This document shows, in pieces, positions 1 to 5,246 of a stretch of 5,355 nt of DNA. Numbering within the stretch: position 1 is the stretch's first letter; the number at the start of each line of letters is the position of its first letter. The DNA comes from an uncultured Acinetobacter sp. (lineage in GTDB: Bacteria > Pseudomonadota > Gammaproteobacteria > Pseudomonadales > Moraxellaceae). The stretch covers positions 1 through 5,355 of the forward strand of contig CAAFWA010000187.1 in assembly GCA_900766635.1 (NCBI GenBank), read 5' to 3'. Both the position numbers and the translations under genes were made by a program. Below the pieces are notes generated by a model, which saw nothing but the letters and a program-made list of their open reading frames with translations, made no database searches and had not been told where the DNA came from.

Positions 1-890
1 ATCGCTTCGCTTTCAGCAGCAAGGCGTTTTTCGGTCAGTAAAGAATGTTCGATACTTGGACGCACTTTACCTAACCAAAATAGTTGAGCAGTTTGCTTTA
101 AGAAATCTTGACGTGCTTGTGGCTGTACTGCATCTAAATGATATTCGGTTTCGATGCGTACAATTGGTGCTTCATTTTCACCATCGACTTTTAAACCTAA
201 CACATTTTCTTGACGACCACGTAACATCGCCAATAAACGATGCGATGGCACCTTATTTAAGCTTTCGGAAAAATCAAAGTAGTCACGGAATTTTTTACCA
301 ACTTCTTTTTTCTCTTCACTTGCGACTAAACTTTTGAGCACCGCTGTTTTGGCAAACATGGCTTTGAGTTCAGCAGTTAAGGCAATGTTTTGTGCCCATT
401 CATCAATAATGATGTGCTGAATCGCTTCAAGCTGACTATCTAAATCTAGGTAGTTTTCATGGCTAAAGCCTGCTAGTGCAGCACTTGGCTCAATTTCTTG
501 CGTTAAAATTTGTGTTGCAATCTCACCTAAACCCGCTTCTTTAGCTTTAAACGACTTGCTAGTACGTTTTGGACGGTAAGGTGCATAAATTTCTTCTAAT
601 GCATTTTTAGTATCTGCCGCATTTACGCGTGCTAATAAATCATCAGATAATTTATTTTGTTCTTTGAGTGATTCGATTACTTTTTCGCGGCGTTCAAACA
701 AATCACGTAAATACGATAAACGCGTATCGAGTTGGCGTAACTGCGTATCGTCTAAGCCTTGAGTTACTTCTTTACGGTAACGCGCAATAAATGGAACGCT
801 GGCACCTTCGTCGATTAGCTTAATGGCAGCTTCGACTTGATTTGGACGTACGGCAATTTCTTTTGCCAACTGCTGAACTAAGTCAGTCAT
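1..890 (-). CDS. tex: Tex, RNA-binding transcription accessory protein (N-terminal part, truncated by window edge)
   Basis: Tex (YhgF in E. coli) is a cytoplasmic nucleic-acid-binding protein linked to transcription; full-length members are roughly 770-800 residues. Reading the minus strand from an ATG at 890-888 gives 296 uninterrupted codons to the window edge, beginning MTDLVQQLAKEIAVRPNQVE. Tex N-terminal-domain signatures are visible: VPFIARYRKEVTQGLDD at residues 32-48 (most relatives have TGG where this has TQG), YAPYRPKRTSK near 102-112, AKEAGL near 116-121, and FRDYFDFSESLNKVPSHRLLAMLRGR near 201-226. The YqgF-like, helix-hairpin-helix and C-terminal S1 domains would lie beyond the left edge, so they cannot be checked. 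The ribosome-binding site is weak (GTGGGAT, about 10 bases upstream). The gene diverges from ompR across a 321-base spacer. Family assignment is secure; the start is probable because the first residues match typical Tex starts. Confidence 0.93.
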   Translation of the reverse strand, partial: MTDLVQQLAKEIAVRPNQVEAAIKLIDEGASVPFIARYRKEVTQGLDDTQLRQLDTRLSYLRDLFERREKVIESLKEQNKLSDDLLARVNAADTKNALEEIYAPYRPKRTSKSFKAKEAGLGEIATQILTQEIEPSAALAGFSHENYLDLDSQLEAIQHIIIDEWAQNIALTAELKAMFAKTAVLKSLVASEEKKEVGKKFRDYFDFSESLNKVPSHRLLAMLRGRQENVLGLKVDGENEAPIVRIETEYHLDAVQPQARQDFLKQTAQLFWLGKVRPSIEHSLLTEKRLAAESEA

Positions 891-927
891 CGTGTTGATC
901 CCACAAGGATAAGTACTAAATGCCATG

Positions 928-956
928 ATTATAAAGACCAAGACTATAAAATCCAC
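928..956 (-). promoter_or_regulatory. Candidate sigma-70 promoter for tex
   Basis: On the minus strand a perfect TATAAT -10 lies at 933-928. The corresponding -35 region at about 956-950 is poor (TGGATT with a 16-base spacer or GTGGAT with 17). Predicted transcription start is near 921, giving a 5' leader of about 30 bases before the tex ATG at 890. The -10 match and its position are seen directly; promoter activity is inferred. Confidence 0.5.
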
Positions 957-1017
957 ATTTGTTTTCGTAAATTTATGCCTGTTGCTTCTTGCCAATTTGT
1001 ACTGGCTTTAAATAAAT

Positions 1018-1061
1018 GCGCAAAATAACAGCGAAATAAGCGCAAATGCTTGGCGAAAGTT
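1018..1061. repeat. Two-unit 22-bp direct repeat built on GCG(C)AAA motifs
   Basis: GCGCAAA starts at 1018 and 1040, and GCGAAA starts at 1031 and 1053. Each pair forms a 22-base unit with the two motifs 13 bases apart; the units match at 13 of 22 positions, all within the motifs, while the spacers differ. The 22-base period is close to two helical turns, so equivalent motifs would face the same side of the DNA. A further inverted copy, CTTTGCGC, lies at 1075-1082. Conservation of motif with divergent spacers is what a multi-site protein-binding region would look like, but the binding protein is unknown. Confidence 0.5.
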
Positions 1062-1083
1062 AAGCGTTTAAGCACTTTGCGCT
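1039..1083. repeat. Imperfect inverted repeat (stem-loop or operator-like dyad) upstream of ompR
   Basis: The left arm AGCGCAAATGCTT (1039-1051) pairs with the right arm AAGCACTTTGCGCT (1070-1083): 13 base pairs with a single bulged base in the right arm and an 18-base loop. No T-tract follows on either strand, so it is not a standard terminator. It lies about 140 bases upstream of the ompR start, outside both proposed transcripts, which favours a DNA-level (operator) role or chance over an RNA role. Confidence 0.5.
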
Positions 1084-1162
1084 GTATATGTTTGGTATCT
1101 ATGTCTTGATTTTAGCTCGTATATTTGTTGCTTTAGAACATAGTAAACCCCATTGAATATCG

Positions 1163-1168
1163 TATACT
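1163..1168 (+). promoter_or_regulatory. Candidate -10 element of the ompR promoter
   Basis: TATACT at 1163-1168 matches the sigma-70 -10 consensus at five of six positions and would start transcription near 1175, leaving a leader of about 37 bases. The -35 region is weak (TAGTAA at 1141-1146, three of six, 16-base spacer), as expected of a promoter that needs an activator. TATATT at 1120-1125 is an alternative -10, also without a good -35. Confidence 0.35.
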
Positions 1169-1199
1169 GAAATCAGACCTGACGATGACAATAAAGAAT

Positions 1200-1205
1200 A
1201 AGGAG
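1200..1205 (+). promoter_or_regulatory. Ribosome-binding site that fixes the ompR start
   Basis: AAGGAG at 1200-1205 is a strong Shine-Dalgarno sequence six bases before the ATG at 1212. The in-frame ATG at 1185 lies upstream of this site, has no comparable site of its own, and would add nine residues with no counterpart I recognise in the family. The start at 1212 is therefore preferred. Confidence 0.85.
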
Positions 1206-1211
1206 CACATC

Positions 1212-1973
1212 ATGAGTTTAGTTGTACCTGCCGAACATGTAGATGCCGTACAAGAAACCGACCGCGTTGAACGCATTCTCGTTGTAGATGATGATGTGCG
1301 TTTACGTACCCTGCTACAACGCTTTTTAGAAGATAAAGGCTTTGTGGTCAAAACTGCCCATGACGCCACCCAAATGGACCGTCTATTGCAGCGTGAATTA
1401 TTCTCACTCATCGTGCTCGATTTTATGTTGCCGGTTGAAGATGGTTTGAGTATTTGCCGTCGTTTACGTCAGTCGAATATTGATACACCGATTATTATGC
1501 TGACCGCGCGTGGCAGCGATGCTGACCGTATTGCAGGTTTAGAAGCTGGCGCAGATGATTATCTGCCAAAACCATTTAATCCAAATGAATTACTGGCTCG
1601 TATTCGTGCAGTGCTACGTCGTCAAGTGCGTGAAGTGCCGGGGGCACCAAGTCAGCATATGGAAGTGGTCAGCTTTGGCCCTTGGTCGCTTGATTTATCT
1701 ACTCGTACCTTAACCCGTGAGGGACAAGTGGTGACCTTAACCACAGGTGAATTTGCCGTGCTCAAAGCTTTGGTACAACACCCACGTGAGCCACTGACGC
1801 GTGACAAACTCATGAACCTTGCACGTGGTCGTGAATGGGGGGCAATGGAGCGCTCGATTGATGTGCAAGTATCACGTTTGCGCCGTTTAATTGAAGATAA
1901 TCCTGCCCGTGCACGTTATATCCAAACGGTTTGGGGTGTCGGTTATGTCTTTGTGCCAAATGGTGCAGAATAA
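1212..1973 (+). CDS. ompR: OmpR, OmpR/PhoB-family two-component response regulator
   Basis: Cytoplasmic DNA-binding regulator phosphorylated by EnvZ; in E. coli it controls porins and osmotic/acid responses. The 253-residue product has a receiver domain (about 20-137) and a winged-helix domain (about 153-249). Receiver residues are intact: acidic pair D26-D27 in ILVVDDD, phosphoacceptor D70 in VLDFMLP, T98 in IMLTARG and K120 in YLPKPFNP. All are offset by 15 from E. coli D11/D12, D55, T83 and K105, so the protein carries a 15-residue N-terminal extension. The recognition-helix segment RSIDVQVSRLRRLIE (214-228) and the wing RYIQTVWGVGYVFVPNG (235-251) are almost identical to E. coli OmpR, suggesting similar DNA specificity. 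The gene ends in tandem TAA stops, followed by a terminator-like hairpin and envZ 50 bases on. Autoregulation is possible but not shown. Function in this host is inferred from the family. Confidence 0.96.
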   Translation: MSLVVPAEHVDAVQETDRVERILVVDDDVRLRTLLQRFLEDKGFVVKTAHDATQMDRLLQRELFSLIVLDFMLPVEDGLSICRRLRQSNIDTPIIMLTARGSDADRIAGLEAGADDYLPKPFNPNELLARIRAVLRRQVREVPGAPSQHMEVVSFGPWSLDLSTRTLTREGQVVTLTTGEFAVLKALVQHPREPLTRDKLMNLARGREWGAMERSIDVQVSRLRRLIEDNPARARYIQTVWGVGYVFVPNGAE

Positions 1974-2012
1974 TAAACCTTGGGTTTACCTATTGGGTAA
2001 ACCCTATTTTTT
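1974..2012 (+). terminator. Intrinsic terminator/attenuator between ompR and envZ, with alternative hairpin
   Basis: GGGTTTACC (1982-1990) and GGTAAACCC (1996-2004) form a perfect 9-bp stem with a five-base loop, followed by TATTTTTT (2005-2012): a good intrinsic terminator. Upstream, TAAACC (1974-1979), directly after the ompR stop, can instead pair with GGTTTA (1983-1988) across a three-base loop, which would occupy the 5' arm of the terminator. The longer stem should normally win. The expected effect is partial termination after ompR, giving less envZ than ompR transcript. Structures are seen; attenuation is inferred. Confidence 0.75.
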
Positions 2013-2023
2013 GATCTAAGCTA

Positions 2024-3496
2024 TTGAGATATGCGGTGAAACTTGATCCTATAGACCCACAAGAATTTACAGATTACGCCGCCTATTCAGAAAAAAAACG
2101 TACTCGAACCGAGCGTTTCTTAGACAAAATCAAACCTCGTTCTGCGGCGATGCGTACCACCGTGTTGGTATTATTTGTGGTGATATTTAGCTTGGTGATG
2201 TCACTGTGGTTTTTTTGGCGCACGTTATATTTACCTGAAATTCAGCAACATGCACGCTACTTAGCCAATGAACTTGAAATTCTCGACCATCCTGACTTAA
2301 TGATTTATGAACATGGTCAAGCGATTGATCCGCACCTTTGGCTCAAAAATCGTATCGGCATTGAGTACATCACTAATCCCAAAGAATTTCCAAATATTCG
2401 CGATAAAGTGATTGCGGAGTTTTTTACCAATCAAATTGAAGCCACTTTAGCCAAAGAACTTGGAATTCAAAACGTTACCGTTTATTTTCAATTTAAACCC
2501 AGTCCACGTATTTGGATTCAAACACCAAATATGAATGGCAATTGGGTACGTGAACCTTTAAAAACGTATGCCAATTATAGTCCTGAGCTGATGTTGGTTT
2601 GGTTATTAGGCACACCTTTATTGTCTGCGATTATTATTTTAACGCTGGTGCGTCAGCTCAATCGGCCTTTACGTCGCTTACAAAATGCAGCCAATCATTT
2701 TACCAAAACAGGCACGGCCCCGTATTTAGACACCAATCATGGTCCACAAGAAATTCGTCAGGTGAATCAGGCCTTTAATCGTATGATCTACTCTTTAGAT
2801 CAAACCGAGCGTGATCGACGCATTATGTTGGCGGGCATTTCGCATGACTTACGCACGCCTCTCACACGAATTCGTTTAAGCGCCGAAATGATGCCCGATG
2901 AAGACTTTTTAAAAGAGGGCTTAATCTATGATGTCGAAGATATGGATGCGATTTTAAATCAATTTATTTCTTATATGCGTGATGGTTCAGATGAAGAACC
3001 TCAAGACACCGACATCAATAGCTTATTACAAGAGCTTGTGGTGCAATTTAAGCCTTTAAATATTCGCTTTAGCCCCCATGAACTTCCTATTATTCAAGCA
3101 CGCAGCCTGTCTTTAAAACGCCTAATTGGCAATTTGATTAACAATGCCAAGCGTTATGGAGCAGAACCTATTGATATTTCAGCAGAAATGATCAATGAGC
3201 GTATCTTGATTCGTGTAGCAGATCATGGCGAAGGGATTCCAGAAGATCAAATTCAAGATCTCATGCAACCTTTTGTGCGTGGTAATGCGGCACGCACAGT
3301 GCAAGGCAGTGGCTTAGGTTTAGCAATTGTGAAACGTATTGTCGATATTCACCAAGGTGAACTTCTCATTCAAAATCGCCCTGAAGGGGGCTTAGAAGCA
3401 ATCATTTCACTGCCACTAGATCAAAAGCCAACACCTGAAATTGAGGCATATAGTACACTCGAAAAACTCAAGCAAAGCTTAAGTGATCGTTTTTAA
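2024..3496 (+). CDS. envZ: EnvZ, inner-membrane sensor histidine kinase partner of OmpR
   Basis: EnvZ autophosphorylates, transfers phosphate to OmpR and dephosphorylates it. Counting 490 residues from TTG at 2024: a basic cytoplasmic N-terminal tail (1-43), membrane segment 1 (about 45-66), a periplasmic sensor region (about 67-187), membrane segment 2 (about 189-209), HAMP (about 210-260), DHp helix with GISHDLRTPLTR (phosphoacceptor H274), and an HATPase domain with N-box NLINNA (370-375), DHGEGIP (400-406), PFVRG (416-420) and GSGLGLAI (428-435). No key residue is missing. The H-box region closely matches E. coli EnvZ, but the protein is about 40 residues longer, mostly from the N-terminal tail. 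No nearby in-frame ATG exists: candidates are TTG 2024 and GTG 2036, the latter with GAG seven bases upstream (2026-2028), giving 486 residues. The first ATG, at 2150, has no visible ribosome-binding site and begins just before membrane segment 1. Family certain; start uncertain. Confidence 0.94.
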   Translation: MRYAVKLDPIDPQEFTDYAAYSEKKRTRTERFLDKIKPRSAAMRTTVLVLFVVIFSLVMSLWFFWRTLYLPEIQQHARYLANELEILDHPDLMIYEHGQAIDPHLWLKNRIGIEYITNPKEFPNIRDKVIAEFFTNQIEATLAKELGIQNVTVYFQFKPSPRIWIQTPNMNGNWVREPLKTYANYSPELMLVWLLGTPLLSAIIILTLVRQLNRPLRRLQNAANHFTKTGTAPYLDTNHGPQEIRQVNQAFNRMIYSLDQTERDRRIMLAGISHDLRTPLTRIRLSAEMMPDEDFLKEGLIYDVEDMDAILNQFISYMRDGSDEEPQDTDINSLLQELVVQFKPLNIRFSPHELPIIQARSLSLKRLIGNLINNAKRYGAEPIDISAEMINERILIRVADHGEGIPEDQIQDLMQPFVRGNAARTVQGSGLGLAIVKRIVDIHQGELLIQNRPEGGLEAIISLPLDQKPTPEIEAYSTLEKLKQSLSDRF

Positions 3497-3510
3497 CTAT
3501 TGTTCAATAT

Positions 3511-3532
3511 TTAAACAAATATTTTTGTTTAA
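3511..3532 (+). terminator. AT-rich hairpin after envZ, possible weak terminator
   Basis: TTAAACAAA (3511-3519) and TTTGTTTAA (3524-3532) form a perfect 9-bp stem with a TATT loop, 14 bases after the envZ stop. Only one of the nine pairs is G-C and no T-tract follows, so termination would be weak or rho-assisted. A second AT hairpin follows at 3545-3567 (TTTTAAT/ATTAAAA core, TTT loop). Either may simply protect the mRNA 3' end or reflect the local AT-richness. Confidence 0.3.
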
Positions 3533-3573
3533 GCCTTAAATCATTGGTTTTAATTTTATTAAAATCATGTGCT

Positions 3574-3586
3574 TATAATTTATAAT
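3574..3586 (+). promoter_or_regulatory. Tandem TATAAT elements upstream of the CoA-transferase gene
   Basis: Two perfect TATAAT hexamers occur at 3574-3579 and 3581-3586, seven bases apart. The first is preceded by TG at 3570-3571, one base further than an ideal extended -10. No good -35 is found at 16-18 bases upstream. If used, they give a leader of about 110 bases. In such AT-rich sequence chance matches are likely, so confidence is modest. Confidence 0.35.
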
Positions 3587-3638
3587 TTTAATTTATACCC
3601 ACATTTTTTTAAAAAATTAGACCTTAGACTAACAGCTA

Positions 3639-3667
3639 TGCACAATGGCTTTTCTGATCGGTACAAT
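3639..3667 (+). promoter_or_regulatory. Alternative proximal promoter for the CoA-transferase gene
   Basis: TGCACA (3639-3644, four of six matches to TTGACA) and TACAAT (3662-3667, five of six to TATAAT) are separated by exactly 17 bases. A start near 3674 would leave a leader of about 28 bases before the ATG at 3702. This has the better two-element spacing of the candidates, but is not experimentally supported. Confidence 0.35.
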
Positions 3668-3677
3668 CCGTTTCAGA
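3653..3677. repeat. Short dyad just upstream of the CoA-transferase start
   Basis: TCTGA (3653-3657) with TCAGA (3673-3677), and CGG (3659-3661) with CCG (3668-3670), form an interrupted 8-bp dyad with a six-base centre. The centre contains the TACAAT of the proximal promoter candidate, so the dyad would straddle a -10, as operators can. It could equally be a leader hairpin if transcription starts further upstream. Confidence 0.3.
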
Positions 3678-3701
3678 TTCAAATTTTAACGAGAGTAAAC
3701 C

Positions 3702-5207
3702 ATGTCTTTAGATCGCATTCGTTTAGCTTCACTACATAACAAAGTGATCAGCGCAGAACAAGCTGCTGAATTTATTCAAGACGGTATGACCGTAGGTATG
3801 AGCGGCTTTACCCGCGCAGGTGAAGCAAAAGCTGTTCCTTTAGCATTAGTTGAACGTGCTAAAACAAATCCGCTTAAAATTACCTTATTGACAGGTGCAA
3901 GTTTAGGTAACGACCTTGACAAAAAATTAACAGAAACAGGCGTACTTGCACGTCGTTTACCATTCCAAGTCGACAATACATTACGTAAAGCAATCAACAA
4001 TGGCGACGTAATGTTTATTGACCAACATTTATCTGAAACCGTTGAGCAAATGCGTAACGGTCAGTTAAAGAAAAACGAAATCGCAATCATTGAAGCTGTA
4101 GCGATCACTGAAGATGGTGGCATCATCCCAACTACATCTGTAGGTAACTCAGCAAGCTTCGTACAATTTGCAGATAAAGTAATTGTTGAAATCAATACCA
4201 ACTTAAGCCCTGCTTTTGAAGGTCTACACGACATCTACATCCCAGAAATGCGTCCAACACGTGGTCCAATTCCACTCACTGTTTCTGACCAACGCATTGG
4301 TACTCAAGCGATTCAAGTTGATCCTGCAAAAATCGTAGGTATCGTATTTAACAGCGAATTACATGATTCTCCATCAACTGTAACTGAACCAGATGATGAA
4401 ACACAATCAATTGCTAACCACTTAATCGCATTCTTTGAGCGTGAAGTTGAAGCGAAGCGTTTACCATCGAACTTAGGCCCATTACAAGCCGGTATTGGTT
4501 CAATTGCAAACGCAGTATTAACAGGTCTTAAAGAATCAAGCTTCGAAAATCTTGTGATGTACTCAGAAGTACTTCAAGACTGTACGTTTGAGTTGATTGA
4601 CGCAGGTAAAATGACCTTTGCTTCAGGTTCATCAATCACTTTATCGCAAAAATATGGCGAGAAAGTGTTTAACAACATCGAAGCGTACAAAGACAAATTG
4701 GTTCTTCGTCCACAAGAAATTTCAAACCATCCTGAAATCGTACGTCGTTTAGGTATTATTGGTATCAACACTGCCCTTGAGTTTGACATTTACGGTAACG
4801 TGAACTCAACTCACGTATGCGGTACTAAAATGATGAACGGTATTGGTGGTTCAGGTGACTTCGCACGTAATGCGCACATTGCGATTTTCGTAACCAAATC
4901 AATCGCTAAAGGTGGCGCAATTTCATCTGTTGTACCGTTTGCTTCTCACATTGACCATGCTTGCCATGACGTTGATGTATTAGTCACAGAACAAGGTTTA
5001 GCTGATCTTCGTGGTTTAGCCCCTCGTGAGCGTGCTCGTGCGATCATCGACAACTGTGTACACCCAATGTACAAAGATGCATTAAACGACTACTTCGACC
5101 GTGCATGTGCGAAAGGTGGTCAAACACCTCACATCTTAACTGAAGCACTTGCTTGGCATTCTAAGTTTGAAGAAACAGGTTCTATGCTTCCAAGCGAAAA
5201 CGCTTAA
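3702..5207 (+). CDS. Acetyl-CoA hydrolase/transferase family protein, probable succinyl-CoA:acetate CoA-transferase
   Basis: Members of this cytosolic family exchange CoA between succinyl-CoA and acetate (AarC/SucCoAT, Cat1) and are often annotated as acetyl-CoA hydrolases. The 501-residue length is typical. Visible motifs: TVGMSGFTRAGEAKAVP (30-46), LLTGASLGNDLD (62-73), LPSNLGPLQAGIGSIANAV (254-272), MYSEVLQD (286-293) holding the likely catalytic glutamate E289 that forms the glutamyl-CoA thioester, and MNGIGGSGDFARNA (378-391), the glycine-rich loop near the active site. The glutamate argues for a transferase mechanism, though substrate preference cannot be read from sequence. It lies 205 bases after envZ and ends in a strong terminator, so it is probably monocistronic. 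GAGAG (3691-3695) provides a modest ribosome-binding site. A role in acetate use, acetate detoxification or an alternative TCA step replacing succinyl-CoA synthetase is inferred from the family. In other genomes it may be called aarC, cat1 or scpC. Confidence 0.93.
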   Translation: MSLDRIRLASLHNKVISAEQAAEFIQDGMTVGMSGFTRAGEAKAVPLALVERAKTNPLKITLLTGASLGNDLDKKLTETGVLARRLPFQVDNTLRKAINNGDVMFIDQHLSETVEQMRNGQLKKNEIAIIEAVAITEDGGIIPTTSVGNSASFVQFADKVIVEINTNLSPAFEGLHDIYIPEMRPTRGPIPLTVSDQRIGTQAIQVDPAKIVGIVFNSELHDSPSTVTEPDDETQSIANHLIAFFEREVEAKRLPSNLGPLQAGIGSIANAVLTGLKESSFENLVMYSEVLQDCTFELIDAGKMTFASGSSITLSQKYGEKVFNNIEAYKDKLVLRPQEISNHPEIVRRLGIIGINTALEFDIYGNVNSTHVCGTKMMNGIGGSGDFARNAHIAIFVTKSIAKGGAISSVVPFASHIDHACHDVDVLVTEQGLADLRGLAPRERARAIIDNCVHPMYKDALNDYFDRACAKGGQTPHILTEALAWHSKFEETGSMLPSENA

Positions 5208-5218
5208 GAGCTTGCTGT

Positions 5219-5246
5219 AAAAAAACGCCCACATGGGCGTTTTTTT
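5219..5246. terminator. Strong bidirectional intrinsic terminator
   Basis: Seven A residues plus CGCCC (5219-5230) pair with GGGCG plus seven T residues (5235-5246) around an ACAT loop. The G-C core with A-tract on one side and T-tract on the other is a classic intrinsic terminator working on both strands. It begins 12 bases after the CoA-transferase stop, and its symmetry suggests a possible convergent gene to the right. Confidence 0.93.

Larger units (their letters stand above)
891..1211. other. Divergent tex-ompR intergenic region (no gene)
   Basis: This 321-base spacer separates the divergent tex and ompR starts. I see no credible coding frame or RNA gene in it. It holds a tex -10 at 933-928 (minus strand), a repeat array at 1018-1061, an overlapping dyad at 1039-1083, and plus-strand ompR -10 candidates at 1120-1125 (TATATT) and 1163-1168 (TATACT). 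It is long enough for two independently regulated promoters with regulator sites between them. Confidence 0.7.

Noticed and set aside
56..337. 93-codon plus-strand open frame
   Set aside because: It lies antisense to tex, whose translation shows clear family motifs; the frame has no ribosome-binding site or recognisable protein features.
1039..1083. Dyad as a tex or ompR transcription terminator
   Set aside because: It has no T-tract on either strand and lies upstream of both divergent genes, where no transcript needing termination is known.
1185..1211. Upstream ATG giving ompR nine extra residues
   Set aside because: The strong AAGGAG at 1200-1205 would fall inside the coding region; the ATG at 1212 is correctly spaced from it.
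1133..1411. 92-codon minus-strand open frame
   Set aside because: Antisense shadow of ompR; Ser/Arg/Thr-rich composition typical of a wrong-frame reading, and the real gene is certain.
3776..4000. 74-codon minus-strand open frame
   Set aside because: Antisense to the CoA-transferase, no motifs and no ribosome-binding site.
4574..4789. 71-codon minus-strand open frame
   Set aside because: Antisense to the CoA-transferase catalytic region; a shadow of its codon pattern.
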